From an uncultured Clostridia bacterium (GTDB lineage Bacteria > Bacillota > Clostridia > Christensenellales > Aristaeellaceae): DNA of 64,000 nucleotides. Below the pieces are notes generated by a model. The model was given only the letters and a program-made list of their open reading frames with translations, searched no databases and had not been told where the DNA came from. Position numbers and translations under genes: made by a program. Positions 16,571-27,100 of this stretch are shown here, piece after piece (the first letter of the stretch is position 1; each line of letters begins with the position of its first letter). The stretch spans positions 16,515 to 80,514 of the forward strand of contig CAKUFA010000007.1 in the NCBI GenBank assembly GCA_934647165.1, written 5' to 3'.

Positions 16571-16601
16571 AACTGTTGAAACATTGCCCCGACTATGCGC
16601 C

Positions 16602-17705
16602 TCATTCCAGATAATCACGCAGTTTTTTGCTGCGGCTTGGATGGCGGAGCTTTCGCAGCGCCTTGGCTTCAATCTGCCGAATGCGCTCACGGGTCACATT
16701 GAACTCCTTGCCTACCTCCTCCAGCGTGCGCATCCGTCCATCTTCCAACCCAAAGCGAAGCGTCAGCACCTTCTTTTCGCGTGGCGTCAGGGTATCCAGC
16801 ACATCCTGCAACTGTTCCCGCATCAAAGCAAAGGATGCCGTTTCCGCAGGAGTTGGCGTTTTGTCATCGGCCAGGAAATCGCCAAGGTGGCTATCCTCTT
16901 CTTCGCCGATGGGTGTTTCCAGGCTCACCGGCTCTTGTGCAATCTTCATGATTTCGCGCACCTTGCTTTCGGAAATGCCCATTTCCTTGGCAATTTCCTC
17001 CGGCGTAGGCTCACGGCCATACTCCTGCAAAAGCTGACGGCTGACGCGGATCAGCTTATTGATGGTTTCCACCATGTGCACCGGAATGCGAATCGTGCGT
17101 GCCTGATCGGCAATGGCACGGGTAATCGCCTGCCGAATCCACCATGTGGCATACGTGGAAAATTTGAATCCCTTCCGATAATCAAATTTCTCCACCGCCT
17201 TGATAAGACCCAGGTTGCCCTCCTGAATCAAATCCAGGAACAGCATCCCACGCCCCACATAGCGCTTGGCAATGGACACCACCAAACGCAGGTTTGCTTC
17301 GCTCAGTTTTTTCTTGGCGGCTTCCTTTTCTTCCTCCGTGCCATTTTCCAGCGTTTTGGCAATCTCAATTTCCTCTTCCGCCGTAAGCAGCGGCACCTTG
17401 CCGATCTCCTTCAGATACATGCGGACAGGATCATCCACGCTGATGCCTTCAGGCACGGACAGATCAACCGCATCATTCGCCGCAACCGGCGCATCCGGTT
17501 CAGTGGAAACGGCTGCATCCTCATCGCTGACAACCGTGATGCCCAATCCATCCAGCGTTTCCAGCACCTTGTCCAGCTGATCTGGATCCATGTCCAGCTC
17601 CATGAGCCGGTCCATAATCTCCTTATAGGTCAAAGTACCTTTGCTTCGGCCGTATTCATATAACTCATTCAGCTTGGCTTGGCGTGCATCAGGGGAAAGT
17701 GTCAT
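16602..17705 (-). CDS. RpoD-type primary sigma factor, copy 1
   Basis: A 367-residue group 1/2 sigma-70 protein with a short region 1.1 and full regions 1.2 to 4.2. Region 1.2 begins DPVRMYLKEIG. Region 2 includes AYVGRGMLFLDLIQEGNLGL-type sequence and TYATWWIRQAI (2.3-2.4). Region 4.2 reads TRERIRQIEAKALRKLRHPSR. The determinants for -10 and -35 contact are nearly identical to the copy immediately upstream. I chose the ATG at 17705 (AAAGGAGTGG upstream, and homologous MTLS start in the second copy). A longer frame to 17825 is cysteine-rich and unlike sigma factors. It probably arose by tandem duplication of the adjacent gene. Confidence 0.93.
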   Translation of the reverse strand: MTLSPDARQAKLNELYEYGRSKGTLTYKEIMDRLMELDMDPDQLDKVLETLDGLGITVVSDEDAAVSTEPDAPVAANDAVDLSVPEGISVDDPVRMYLKEIGKVPLLTAEEEIEIAKTLENGTEEEKEAAKKKLSEANLRLVVSIAKRYVGRGMLFLDLIQEGNLGLIKAVEKFDYRKGFKFSTYATWWIRQAITRAIADQARTIRIPVHMVETINKLIRVSRQLLQEYGREPTPEEIAKEMGISESKVREIMKIAQEPVSLETPIGEEEDSHLGDFLADDKTPTPAETASFALMREQLQDVLDTLTPREKKVLTLRFGLEDGRMRTLEEVGKEFNVTRERIRQIEAKALRKLRHPSRSKKLRDYLE

Positions 17706-17893
17706 GGGAACCACTCCTTTGTCGACCGCCGGTGCGGTCTCGCACAGATGCCGGCATGCAGCTGTGCATCGGTCCAAAGAGGAAATGCAAAAGTCAAAAC
17801 ACAGGCGCACAGCTTGTCCTTGCATACGCTGTGCTGTCGGAAAGCACCTTCTTGCTTAAGGCAGAATCGTTTCCGCCGTGATGAAATCAACCG

Positions 17894-18958
17894 TCAATCC
17901 AGATAGCCGGACAGCAGGCGTCCGCGGCTTGGGTGCCGCAGCTTGCGCAGCGCTTTGGCTTCAATCTGGCGGATTCGCTCGCGGGTTACATTGAAGTAGG
18001 CGCCGACCTCCTCCAGTGTGCGCAGGCGGCCATCGTCAAGCCCAAAGCGCAGAATCAGCACCTGCTGCTCACGCGGGGTCAGCGTATCCAGCACGGAGGA
18101 GAGCTGCTCCTTCATCATGGACATGGACGCCGCCTCTTCGGGGCTTTGCGAGGTTTCATCGGCAATGAAGTCGCCAAAGCGGCTATCCTCTTCCTCGCCT
18201 ACGGGAGCATCAATGCTTCGGGGTTCGCTGGTCAGGCAAATCAATTCTTCCACCCGCTTCACGGATAGATTCATCCGCTGGGCAATCTCCTCTGTGGTGG
18301 GGTCGCGGGTCAGCTCCTGCGTCAGCTCACGGCGCACGCGCATCAGGCGGTTCACATGCTCCACCATGTGCACAGGAATGCGAATGGTACGCGCCTGGTC
18401 GGCAATGGCACGGGAAATCGCCTGCCGAATCCACCATGTGGCATAGGTTGAGAACTTGTAGCCCCGGCGATAGTCGAACTTTTCTGCCGCTTTAATCAGC
18501 CCCAGGTTCCCCTCCTGAATCAGATCCAGCAGTTGCATGCCGCGCCCCACATAGTGCCGTGCCAGCGACACAACCAAGCGCAGATTGGCGGAAATCAGCT
18601 GCTTTTTCGCGTCGGCGTCGCCCGCCTCAATGCGCTTGGCAAGTTCCACTTCTTCCTCTGCGGTCAAAAGGGGCGTTGCGCCGATTTCCCGCAAGTACAT
18701 GCGCACAGGATCGGAGAGGGAATCATCGTAAGCATCGGAGTAGGTATTATCGGCCTTGGCCTGCTCGGCGGGCTGCTCATCCACCACTTCGATCTTCATG
18801 GATTGCAGCGTATCCAGCACCGCATCCATCTGTTCCGCGTCCATGCCCAGCCCATCCAAGGCGTCGGCAATTTCCTGACAGGTCAGTTTTCCTTGTTCGC
18901 GGCCCATTTCATAAAGGTCGTTAAGTTTTTCCTGGCGGACGTCCGTTGAAAGTGTCAC
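17894..18958 (-). CDS. rpoD: RpoD-type primary sigma factor, copy 2 (next to dnaG)
   Basis: A 354-residue sigma-70 protein. It starts with VTLSTDVRQEKLNDLYEMGREQG, matching the start of copy 1 closely, so I chose the GTG at 18958, with TAGGAGTG upstream. Regions 1.2 (DPVRMYLREIG), 2.4 (TYATWWIRQAISRAIADQ) and 4.2 (VTRERIRQIEAKALRKLRH) are complete. It follows dnaG by 46 bases, the conserved Firmicutes dnaG-rpoD arrangement, so this copy is the likelier housekeeping sigma-A. The region between regions 1.1 and 1.2 (about 70-90) differs most from copy 1. Confidence 0.95.
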   Translation of the reverse strand: MTLSTDVRQEKLNDLYEMGREQGKLTCQEIADALDGLGMDAEQMDAVLDTLQSMKIEVVDEQPAEQAKADNTYSDAYDDSLSDPVRMYLREIGATPLLTAEEEVELAKRIEAGDADAKKQLISANLRLVVSLARHYVGRGMQLLDLIQEGNLGLIKAAEKFDYRRGYKFSTYATWWIRQAISRAIADQARTIRIPVHMVEHVNRLMRVRRELTQELTRDPTTEEIAQRMNLSVKRVEELICLTSEPRSIDAPVGEEEDSRFGDFIADETSQSPEEAASMSMMKEQLSSVLDTLTPREQQVLILRFGLDDGRLRTLEEVGAYFNVTRERIRQIEAKALRKLRHPSRGRLLSGYLD

Positions 18959-19004
18959 AGAGAACTTCACTCCTATTTTTTCAATCGCCATTGCAGGTCA
19001 TGGG

Positions 19005-20798
19005 TCATCCATTGTTTTTCAAACGTTGAAGCTTGGCGCTCAGGGACTGCACCTGCGCAAGCGCGGCCTGCTTTTCCTCGCCTGACAAGGTGTTGATTGT
19101 CCGCATGATCGTTTTCAGCTTTTCTTCCAACCGGCGGCGGCGCATGGAGAAAAGACAATCCTGCGCCATGCGGATCAGCTGGTCGGTATCCTCCGAGGGC
19201 GGCGTGAGCAGAAGCCTGCTGACCCGCGCCCGGGTATCTTCTCTTTCCTCTTCCTCCGCCAACGCGGCGGGAGATGCGCCGGACTTCAGCCCGGCATAAA
19301 GAGATTTCAGCAAAGGATCTGTAAAATCCTCCTCTGCGGCAATATCTGCCGGCAATCGGCCGGTGCCGATAAGGGAGATGAGCATTTCCTCCGCCCGCAC
19401 ATCCTCGCCCCGCTGTTCCCTTGCAGACGCATTCCGCGGGCGAATGGGTTCCGGCCGCGCCTGCATGGGAGGCTGCATTCTGCGCGGCAGAGCTGTGCCA
19501 ATTTGCGCCATCAGCACCTCACGGCTGAAGCCGGTCTGAACCATCAGCTGCTGCAAATGGTTTTCCAGCTCCACCGGATCCAGCTCCCGCAAAATCTGCG
19601 CGCATGCACGGGCATATTCGGTGCGTCCCTCCTGGGTGGATAGGTCGTACTGATCGCGCAAGCGGCGCATGCGATAGGTTTCCGGGGTCACTGCCGGCAA
19701 ATGTTCAAAGCCCTCCAAGCCATCCCGGCGGATAAACTCATCCGGGTCAAGCCCATCCGGAAAATCCAGCACTCTGGCGGGAATGCCTTCTGCCGCCAGA
19801 ATATCCAGCCCTCGCAGAATTGCGTGCTGCCCGGCGCTGTCGCCGTCATAGCTCAGGTAAACTTTCGGGGCAAAGCGCTTCAGTAGGCGCGCCTGTTCAC
19901 TGGTCAGCGCAGTGCCCAGGGTGGCGCAAACGCCTTTCACCCCAAACTGCGTCAGGGATACCACATCCATGTATCCCTCCACCAGCACCACCCGTTCCAG
20001 ATGCCGCTCCTTACGAAGCAGGTTGGCGGCATACACGCCCAGGCGTTTGTTGAATACAGGCGTATCCGAGGTGTTGAGATACTTGGGCTGTCCGTCCCCC
20101 AGTGTGCGTCCGCCAAAGGCCAGCACGTTGCCATACTGGTCGATGATGGGAAAAATGGCGCGGTTGCGGAACATATCAAAGGCACGTTTGGGCTTTTGCG
20201 TTCCATCCGGCAGCGTTTCCGCTTCCTTGACAACCGTCAGGCCTACCTGTTTGAGCTCGTCCAGCGTGTAGCCCGCATCCAGCAGATGCTTTGTCAGCGC
20301 ATCCCAGCTGTCCGGCGCAGCGCCTAAGCCGAATTTGCGGATGACATTGTCACTCAGCCCTCTGCCCTTGAGATAGCGGAGCATGGGCTCGCCCGCCGGG
20401 GTAAAGAGCGTTTGGTGAAAAAATTGCGCGGCCTGCCTGTTCGCACTCAGCAGCCGATCCCGCTGATCACGCCTGCGCTGCCAGTCCGGGTCGTTTTCCA
20501 TCTGCGGCAGGGGCATATGCAGCTGGTCAGCCAGAAATTTGACTGCCTCCGGGAAATCCAGCCGCTCGATGTCCATGATGAACTGGATCACGCTGCCCCC
20601 CGCCTTACAACCAAAGCAGTAATACAGCTGACGTTCCGGATCGACGGAAAAAGAGGCTGTCTTTTCCCCATGGAAAGGGCACAGCCCCCAATACCGGTGA
20701 CCGTTCCGCTTGAGCGTCACGTAACCGGAAATCACCTGCACAATGTCCGCCCTGGCGCGGAGCTCGTCCAGCCACGCGGAAGGAAAGCGTCCTGCCAT
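19005..20798 (-). CDS. dnaG: DNA primase
   Basis: DnaG makes the RNA primers for replication. The 597-residue protein has the CHC2 zinc finger (CPFHGEKTASFSV, then YYCFGC at about 38-65), the central catalytic domain with FGGRTLGDGQPKYLN, and the Toprim motifs VLVEGYMDVVSL (Glu) and YDGDSAG (Asp). The C-terminal helicase-binding part (from about 440) is divergent, as usual. The ATG at 20798 precedes AGRFPSAWLDELRARADI, typical of the N-terminus. The ribosome site (GGGTGA) is modest. The gene is cotranscribed with rpoD copy 2. Confidence 0.96.
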   Translation of the reverse strand: MAGRFPSAWLDELRARADIVQVISGYVTLKRNGHRYWGLCPFHGEKTASFSVDPERQLYYCFGCKAGGSVIQFIMDIERLDFPEAVKFLADQLHMPLPQMENDPDWQRRRDQRDRLLSANRQAAQFFHQTLFTPAGEPMLRYLKGRGLSDNVIRKFGLGAAPDSWDALTKHLLDAGYTLDELKQVGLTVVKEAETLPDGTQKPKRAFDMFRNRAIFPIIDQYGNVLAFGGRTLGDGQPKYLNTSDTPVFNKRLGVYAANLLRKERHLERVVLVEGYMDVVSLTQFGVKGVCATLGTALTSEQARLLKRFAPKVYLSYDGDSAGQHAILRGLDILAAEGIPARVLDFPDGLDPDEFIRRDGLEGFEHLPAVTPETYRMRRLRDQYDLSTQEGRTEYARACAQILRELDPVELENHLQQLMVQTGFSREVLMAQIGTALPRRMQPPMQARPEPIRPRNASAREQRGEDVRAEEMLISLIGTGRLPADIAAEEDFTDPLLKSLYAGLKSGASPAALAEEEEREDTRARVSRLLLTPPSEDTDQLIRMAQDCLFSMRRRRLEEKLKTIMRTINTLSGEEKQAALAQVQSLSAKLQRLKNNG

Positions 20799-20875
20799 CT
20801 TTGCTTCACCCGTCCTATTGTTTCGCCATGGTTCGCCGTTTTTCCTGCCTTTCGGAAACAAAAAGGCGTGTACCG

Positions 20876-21880
20876 TCACATGATGGCAAATCCCGTTGGA
20901 ATAAACAGCTGCTGATAGGTGCGGATGGCGAAGCGATCCGTCATGCAGCTGAGGTAATCTGCCACGGCGCGATCCATGCCGTCCCTGTAACCGATAAGCA
21001 GAAACTCTTCCGGCATTTCGCCTGCATGGGTGCTGTAATGCTCAAACAGCGTCCTCATCACATGGTCGCATTTTGCTTCTTCCCGCGCCCGCCATGCATC
21101 CCGGTACACCTTTTCGAAAAGGAATTCTCTTAACCCGTCCATGGCTTCCTGCACCAGGGGACTCATGCGCAGTTCATCCTGCCCTGCGCTTTGCTCCACA
21201 ATGTCCGCAATCATGGTGTTGATGCGCTCTCCGTGGGTTTTGCCCAGCACTTTCAGGCAATCCGACGGCAGCTCAAAAGGCTTAAGTACCCCTGCGCGCA
21301 GCGCGTCGTCCAGATCGTGGTTCAAGTAGGCGATGCGGTCGGCGCGGCGGACGCACTGTCCCTCCATGGTTGCCGGAAATTGCCTGCCCGAATGGCACAA
21401 AATGCCGTTTCGCACCTCGCTTGTCAGGTTCAATCCTTCGCCGCCGTTTTCCAGCACCTCCACCACCCGCAGGCTTTGCTCGTTGTGCCGAAATCCGCCC
21501 GGAAGAAGCTCGTCCAGTGAGTGCTCACCAATGTGGCCAAAGGGCGTGTGACCCAAATCATGTCCCAGGGCAATGGCCTCGGTTAAATCTTCATTGAGCC
21601 AAAGCGCCCTGGCAATGGTGCGCGCCACCTGTGCCACCTCCAGGGTATGGGTCAGGCGGGTGCGGTAGTGGTCGCCCTCCGGGGCAAGAAACACCTGCGT
21701 TTTGAATTTGAGCCGCCTGAACGCCTTGCAGTGAATGATTCTGTCCCGATCGCGCTGAAACTCCGTGCGCAGCGGACAGGGCGCCAGCGGTTTCTCACGG
21801 CCGGCACTTTCCGCGCTCCGCACCGCATACGGCGACAATCGCGTGTTCTCCTCTTCTTCCAGTCTTTCCCGCACAGTCAT
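20876..21880 (-). CDS. dgt: dGTP triphosphohydrolase-like HD protein
   Basis: A 334-residue protein of the dGTPase family, which hydrolyses dGTP (or other dNTPs) to the nucleoside and triphosphate. Key motifs: FRRLKFKTQVF, THTLEVAQVARTIARAL (first metal His), ALGHDLGHTPFGHIGE (HD motif), and GGFRHNEQSLRVVE. The length fits the short type used in Firmicutes, commonly located just before dnaG. An AGGAGGGATGCGGC site precedes the ATG. The gap to dnaG is 77 bases. Confidence 0.93.
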   Translation of the reverse strand: MTVRERLEEEENTRLSPYAVRSAESAGREKPLAPCPLRTEFQRDRDRIIHCKAFRRLKFKTQVFLAPEGDHYRTRLTHTLEVAQVARTIARALWLNEDLTEAIALGHDLGHTPFGHIGEHSLDELLPGGFRHNEQSLRVVEVLENGGEGLNLTSEVRNGILCHSGRQFPATMEGQCVRRADRIAYLNHDLDDALRAGVLKPFELPSDCLKVLGKTHGERINTMIADIVEQSAGQDELRMSPLVQEAMDGLREFLFEKVYRDAWRAREEAKCDHVMRTLFEHYSTHAGEMPEEFLLIGYRDGMDRAVADYLSCMTDRFAIRTYQQLFIPTGFAIM

Positions 21881-22020
21881 GCCGCATCCCTCCTGTCATC
21901 CGTCGGATGTAAAATGTATACAACGCCGATTGTGGAAAATCCTTTTTGTTCCAGGGATTTCTTGTGTTCGGAAAACACGGCTGCCTTACCATGGGTATTT
22001 GTGTTGTATTGCATTGCCAA

Positions 22021-22059
22021 AACAGGCGGCGACACGCAAGATGCACATCGCCGCCTGTT
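22021..22059 (-). terminator. Intrinsic terminator of the Gfo/Idh/MocA gene
   Basis: A perfect 12-bp stem (AACAGGCGGCGA at 22021-22032 with TCGCCGCCTGTT at 22048-22059). The minus-strand reading ends in GTTTTGG, so the T-tract is short. It lies 28 bases after the stop at 22087. Confidence 0.65.
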
Positions 22060-22086
22060 CGCTTATCCAAAAAGCATTCCGCTTTC

Positions 22087-23325
22087 TCAATCTTCCCGCG
22101 GGATCCCCAGCCGAATGACCTCCATGGGTACTTCCCTCGGCGCACGCCCGAGTGTCTGGCCAAGCTCCGCAGGCAGGCATCCCTTCTGCCAGCACGTATC
22201 CAGCAGCCGGGTGAGCGCCGGTGCCGTGGTATAAATCGCACCGTCCTCCGCCGTACCCGGCGCGCCGCGCACAAGGGTCAATTCGTTTTCCGGCAGGGTG
22301 CGCACAGGACCTGCGGACAGATAAAGTCCGTTGCACACAGCCACTTCCGCCTTTGCCGCCGTGATACCGCATGGCACACGCCGCCCTGTGCGGATGCAAT
22401 CCACCACCATGCGCAGCTTGGCAGATGCATCCGCCTGCCACTGGCCATAATCCACTTCATGATCCTCCGTGTGCATCACCAGGTGATGACTGCTCGCCGC
22501 ATCCCCTTCGCACCACCCATGTTCCCAAATGAAACGGTATTTTGCCTGATCGCGCCCCGCCCATGCATGGGTCGCCGCAAACAAGACCTGTGGGCACTGG
22601 CGTGTTTCCAGCCGCACCACCGCCGTGTCATAGCTGTCAATGGCGCGCGTCCGGCACCATTCGCCGCGCACCGTGCAAATATCCGCAGCCGCATCCAGCT
22701 CATCCCCCAACAGATAGAGCATTGCGTGAAGATATTGCGAGGCCGTTTGATGCAGCACACCGCCCTGCACGCACCGCCCTTCCGCATCAAAAAAGTGTCC
22801 CATCCACGGCGTGCTGCCATAAGTCTGGTCGCTTTTAGCAAGCCAGGCGCTCGCCCGCATGCTCACCGCACGTCCATAGCGGCCGGAGCTTACATCTCGC
22901 TTCAGGCACAGCATCGCATCGGAAAAACATTGCTGATAGCCAACGGCAAGCTGCACACCCTTTTCCGCCGCCAGTTTCTCCAGCACTTCTGCTTGATGAT
23001 AGTCGGACACCGCCGGTTTTTCGCACAGCACATGGCAGCCATGCTGGATTGCTTCATAGCATTGCTCAAAGTGATACTGCGTTGGACTTGCCACAATCAC
23101 CAAATCCGCCTGACCGGACAGTTGGTGAAAAAATTGATGCAGGTTGGCCGCCACAGGAATGCCCCGTGCGCGGAGCCAGGCCTCCTGCTTGGGCAAGTTG
23201 CTCAAATTCTGCTGCACAACACCTGCCAGCGTCACGCCCATTTCCTGTGCCCGGTCAAGCAGAACATTCAGATAGTTTGCGCCATCGCCGTCTATGCCTG
23301 TTAAAACAACGCGAAGGTTTTGCAT
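22087..23325 (-). CDS. Gfo/Idh/MocA family oxidoreductase
   Basis: A 412-residue NAD(P)-dependent dehydrogenase of sugars or inositol-like substrates. The N-terminal Rossmann domain starts LRVVLTGIDGDGANYLNVLL, and CEKPAVSDYHQAEVLEKLAAE is the conserved EKP motif. The C-terminal domain (about 125-330) is the usual alpha/beta substrate domain with GGVLHQTASQYLHAMLYL, which carries the catalytic-type His. The substrate cannot be read. I chose the ATG at 23325 with AGGAGG upstream; longer frames are unsupported. It is a single-gene transcript with its own promoter and terminator. Confidence 0.88.
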   Translation of the reverse strand: MQNLRVVLTGIDGDGANYLNVLLDRAQEMGVTLAGVVQQNLSNLPKQEAWLRARGIPVAANLHQFFHQLSGQADLVIVASPTQYHFEQCYEAIQHGCHVLCEKPAVSDYHQAEVLEKLAAEKGVQLAVGYQQCFSDAMLCLKRDVSSGRYGRAVSMRASAWLAKSDQTYGSTPWMGHFFDAEGRCVQGGVLHQTASQYLHAMLYLLGDELDAAADICTVRGEWCRTRAIDSYDTAVVRLETRQCPQVLFAATHAWAGRDQAKYRFIWEHGWCEGDAASSHHLVMHTEDHEVDYGQWQADASAKLRMVVDCIRTGRRVPCGITAAKAEVAVCNGLYLSAGPVRTLPENELTLVRGAPGTAEDGAIYTTAPALTRLLDTCWQKGCLPAELGQTLGRAPREVPMEVIRLGIPRED

Positions 23326-23362
23326 TTTGCTTGCCTCCTGTTTATATTTTCTGTCTTTTATC

Positions 23363-23391
23363 AGCATAGCACACTTTGGTAGTACTTTCAA
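23363..23391 (-). promoter_or_regulatory. Predicted sigma-A promoter of the Gfo/Idh/MocA gene
   Basis: Minus strand: -35 TTGAAA (23386-23391), 17-base spacer, -10 TATGCT (23363-23368). Expected start near 23356. Confidence 0.65.
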
Positions 23392-23431
23392 GAAGGATAT
23401 TTGTTCACCCTTCTCATCCTGCGTGGAAGGC

Positions 23432-23457
23432 AAAAAGCGCGGAGTTTTCCCCCGCGC
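23432..23457 (-). terminator. Intrinsic terminator after the HAD gene
   Basis: GCGCGG-loop-CCGCGC stem followed by TTTTTG on the minus strand, about 90 bases after the stop at 23546. Confidence 0.6.
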
Positions 23458-23545
23458 CCTGCTGTAAAGCCCTTGTTTTTCCTTCATAATTGTCTCTTGC
23501 CGAGCTTCTCTAAAATCCACTGCGCTTTTACGTTTTTCCGCAAGC

Positions 23546-24175
23546 TCAGGCCTGGCAAAAATCCTCAAGCATTTTTTCCAGCTCCGCAACCGTGTATGCC
23601 TGTTTATCCGCCATTTCCCATTCTTTTTGCGTGCCGTAGCCATAGCAGGCCGCCATGGTCGGCAGCCCATTCGCTTTGCCGGAAAGCATGTCCCCCGCCC
23701 GGTCGCCCACCATCACGGCGCGCTTTGAAGGATATTGCTTCATCAGCCGTGCAAGGTTGTCCGCCTTGGTGCAGCCTTCCCGGAAGCCCTCCATGTGCCG
23801 GAAGCAATCCTTCACGCCCATGTATTCGGCAGATGCGCACAGGTAGGCGCTGTTGCCATTGCTGACCACAATCAGGTCGGCTGCTGTGCTCAGGCGGCGC
23901 AGCGTTTCCTTTATTCCCGGAAACAGCTTCTGTTTGTCCGGAATGAGCTCAATTTCCGCCTTGGCTCGCAAGGCAAGATATTCCTGTCCCCGCCCTTCCG
24001 GTATTCCCAGCAGCGCAATGCTCTCCTCGTTGGTGGGGCCGTTGCATTGGGCCAGCACGCTGTCGGACATGTCCGCCATACCGATGCCAAGAATTGCTGC
24101 TCGCACCTCGGCAATGCACAGTTCCATGCTGTCGGCAATGGTGCCATCCCAGTCCATATAAATCACAGGTTTCAT
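23546..24175 (-). CDS. HAD-superfamily phosphatase (phosphoglycolate phosphatase-like)
   Basis: A 209-residue HAD hydrolase. Motif I is DWDGTIADS near residue 8, motif II VVSNGN, and motif IV VMVGDRAGDMLSGKANG. The cap region (about 20-85) is a helical C1-type cap as in Gph/PgmB proteins. It likely removes phosphate from a small sugar phosphate or phosphoglycolate, but the substrate is unknown. It lies 14 bases after the dnaE stop, so it is probably cotranscribed with dnaE. AAGGAGAAGAAC precedes the ATG. Confidence 0.85.
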   Translation of the reverse strand: MKPVIYMDWDGTIADSMELCIAEVRAAILGIGMADMSDSVLAQCNGPTNEESIALLGIPEGRGQEYLALRAKAEIELIPDKQKLFPGIKETLRRLSTAADLIVVSNGNSAYLCASAEYMGVKDCFRHMEGFREGCTKADNLARLMKQYPSKRAVMVGDRAGDMLSGKANGLPTMAACYGYGTQKEWEMADKQAYTVAELEKMLEDFCQA

Positions 24176-24189
24176 GTTCTTCTCCTTCG

Positions 24190-27100
24190 TCACGCTTTTT
24201 CCACCAGCTTCACATTTGGCGCGCCATAGGCGGCGTTCAGCCGGCGCAGGCAGTCCTCTGAGGCATCGCACCAGTTGATGCGCGGCGCAAGCAGCGTCGC
24301 TTTTTCCGCCGGAATATGCACATACACCGGCACACTGCCCGGATGCAGCTCCAGCACTGCCATGGCGTGTTCCAGCTGTTCTCGCGGCAGCTGCAAATAC
24401 AGCTTGCGTGCAGATACGCTTGCCTGCTGCGCATCGGTGAGCACCGGCGTTTTGGGCCTTTTGTGCTCCGCAGGCGTCTTCTGTATCCTCTGCTCCTGCG
24501 CCGGGGGCAATGCGCGCTGATCCTGCTGCCATTCCTCCATGGGCGTCACCTGCTCCACCAGAAGCTTGGGCGTTTCCTCTTCACGGACGGACAGGCGGCC
24601 TGCAAGCACCACCAGTGCATCCACATTCAGCAGCGATTGATACACCTCGTAAACTTTGGGGAACACCAGGCACTCAATTTGCCCGGTGAGATCTTCCAAC
24701 GTGGCAAAACCCATATAAGCGCCTTTTTTTGTCGCTTTCCCCTTGCTCTCCACCAGAATGCCGCCCATTTCCACGCGCTGTCCGTCCAGGCCAAGTCCCT
24801 GGTCTTCCCGCTCCTCAAGCCCTGCCAAATCCGCGGTGGAAAACGGCATCTTTGCTAGGATGTCTCGATAATCATCCAGCGGATGCCCGGTAATATATAC
24901 ACCTGTCATTTCTTTTTCCATGGCCAATCGCGCCTTCATCGGGTAATCTGGCACGTCTGGCAGCTTCTCAGCATCACCCGCTTCCAGCTTTTCACCACCG
25001 CCAAAGGCCATGTCAAACAAGCTCAGCTGTCCGTCCACGTTCTGCTTTCGCCTGGCGATGTTTGCATCCATCGCCCCATCATATACCGCCAGCAGCTGCG
25101 GCCGCGTTCCCCCAAGGGTGTCAAATGCACCTGCGCGGATCAGGCTTTCCACCACGCGTTTGTTCACCATGGAGGTATCAATGCGACGGCAGAAATCAAA
25201 AATGTCTCGGAATCTGCCGTTCTCCCGCTCCCGAAGAATGGCGTTCACCGCGCTTTCGCCCACGTTTTTCACCGCGCCAAAGCCGAAAAGAATGCCCGTT
25301 TTCCCATCCTTTGTTTTTTCCACCGTGAATTTCCACGCAGAGGCATTCACGTCCGGCGGTAAAATGGGCACGCCGCGCCCCCGGCAATACTGAATATAGC
25401 CCGCAATCTTTGCTGGATTGCCAAACACGCTGTTCATGATAGCAGCCATAAACTGCACGGGGTGATGCCGCTTGAGCCATCCTGTCTGCATGCACACCAC
25501 GCCGTAGGCCGCCGCGTGGGATTTGTTGAACGCGTAGGACGCAAAGGAAATCATCTCATCATAGATCTGGTTGGCTACGCTTTCCGCTACTCCGTTGCGC
25601 ACGCAGCCGGGAATAACCACTTCTCCCGCCTCATTCACCATGCCGTGCACAAAGTATTCCCGTTCCTGCTCCATCACCTTGTGCTTTTTCTTGGCCATGG
25701 CACGGCGCACCAGGTCGCTTCGGCCATAGCTGTAGCCGGCCAGGTCGCGCACAATCTGCATCACCTGCTCCTGATACACCATGCAGCCATAGGTCACATC
25801 CAGGATGGGGCGCAGTTTTTCCGTCTCATACCGCACGCTTGTGGGATCCTGCTTGCCCGCAATGTAGCGGGGAATGGATTCCATGGGACCCGGCCGGTAC
25901 AGGGAAATTGCTGCGATGATGTCCTCAAAGCATGCCGGTTTCATGTTCATCAGGAAGGAGCGCATGCCGCTTCCCTCCAGCTGAAACACGCCGTCCGTAT
26001 CTCCCTGAGAAATCATTTCGTATACCGCCGGATCATCCAGCGGGATGTCCTCCGGCTTCATATCAAGGCCATCCTGCCGGAGCATGTCCAGCGTGTCCCG
26101 GATCACCGTAAGCGTGCGCAGCCCCAGAAAGTCCATCTTCAGCAGCCCCAGCCGCTCAATGGTACCCATGGGGAACTGTGTGGTAATCACATCGTCGTTG
26201 CGTTGCAGCGGCACATATTCAATCACCGGCTTGCCGGTAATCAGCACGCCTGCCGCATGGGTGGAGGCGTTGCGCGGCATTCCCTCCAGCGTCATCGCCA
26301 TGTCAATCAACCGTTTAACTTCCGGTTGCTCTTCCGCCATGCGATGCAGCTGCGGGGATAGCTGTAGAGCTTTTTCCAGCGTGATGCCCAGCTCCATCGG
26401 CACCGCCTTGGCCACCGCATCCGTTTCCTGATAGCTCATTCCCAGCACACGTCCTACATCGCGGATCACACCGCGGGCTGCCATGGTGCCAAAGGTGATG
26501 ATCTGGCTCACGTGATCCGCGCCATATTTGCGCGCCACATAGTCAATCACTTCCTGCCGCCGCTCATAGCAGAAGTCCACGTCAATATCCGGCATGCTCA
26601 CGCGCTCCGGGTTCAGAAATCGTTCAAACAGCAGCTGATATTTCAGCGGATCCAGCATTGTGATGCCCATGGAGTACGCCACAATCGAGCCTGCGCCGCT
26701 GCCGCGTCCCGGCCCTACCATGATCCCCTGCGATTTCGCGTAGTGGATAAAATCCCATACAATGAGGAAATAGTCCACATACCCCATGCCGGAAATAACG
26801 CCCAACTCATACTCCAGGCGCGTGTAGGGTTCGTCGCCTTCCTTCGCATCCGGATAGAGACGCTTGAGTCCTTCCCGGCAAATCCGGTTGAGCATTTCAA
26901 AGGCGGTTTCACCTTCCGGCACCGGATAGTGCGGCAGGCGCGTGACGCCAAACTCAAATGTCACATTGCACCTTTGGGCAATTTCATGGGTGCGCTCCAC
27001 CGCATCCGGCACAGCTGCAAACAGGCGGCGCATCTCCTCCTCGCTCTTCACATAAAGCTGACGGGTTTCCATACGCATGCGGCTTTCATCCTCCAGCGTT

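Noticed and set aside
17705..17825. Longer start for the first sigma factor
   Set aside because: The extra residues are Cys-rich and unlike sigma region 1.1. The MTLS start aligns with the second copy.
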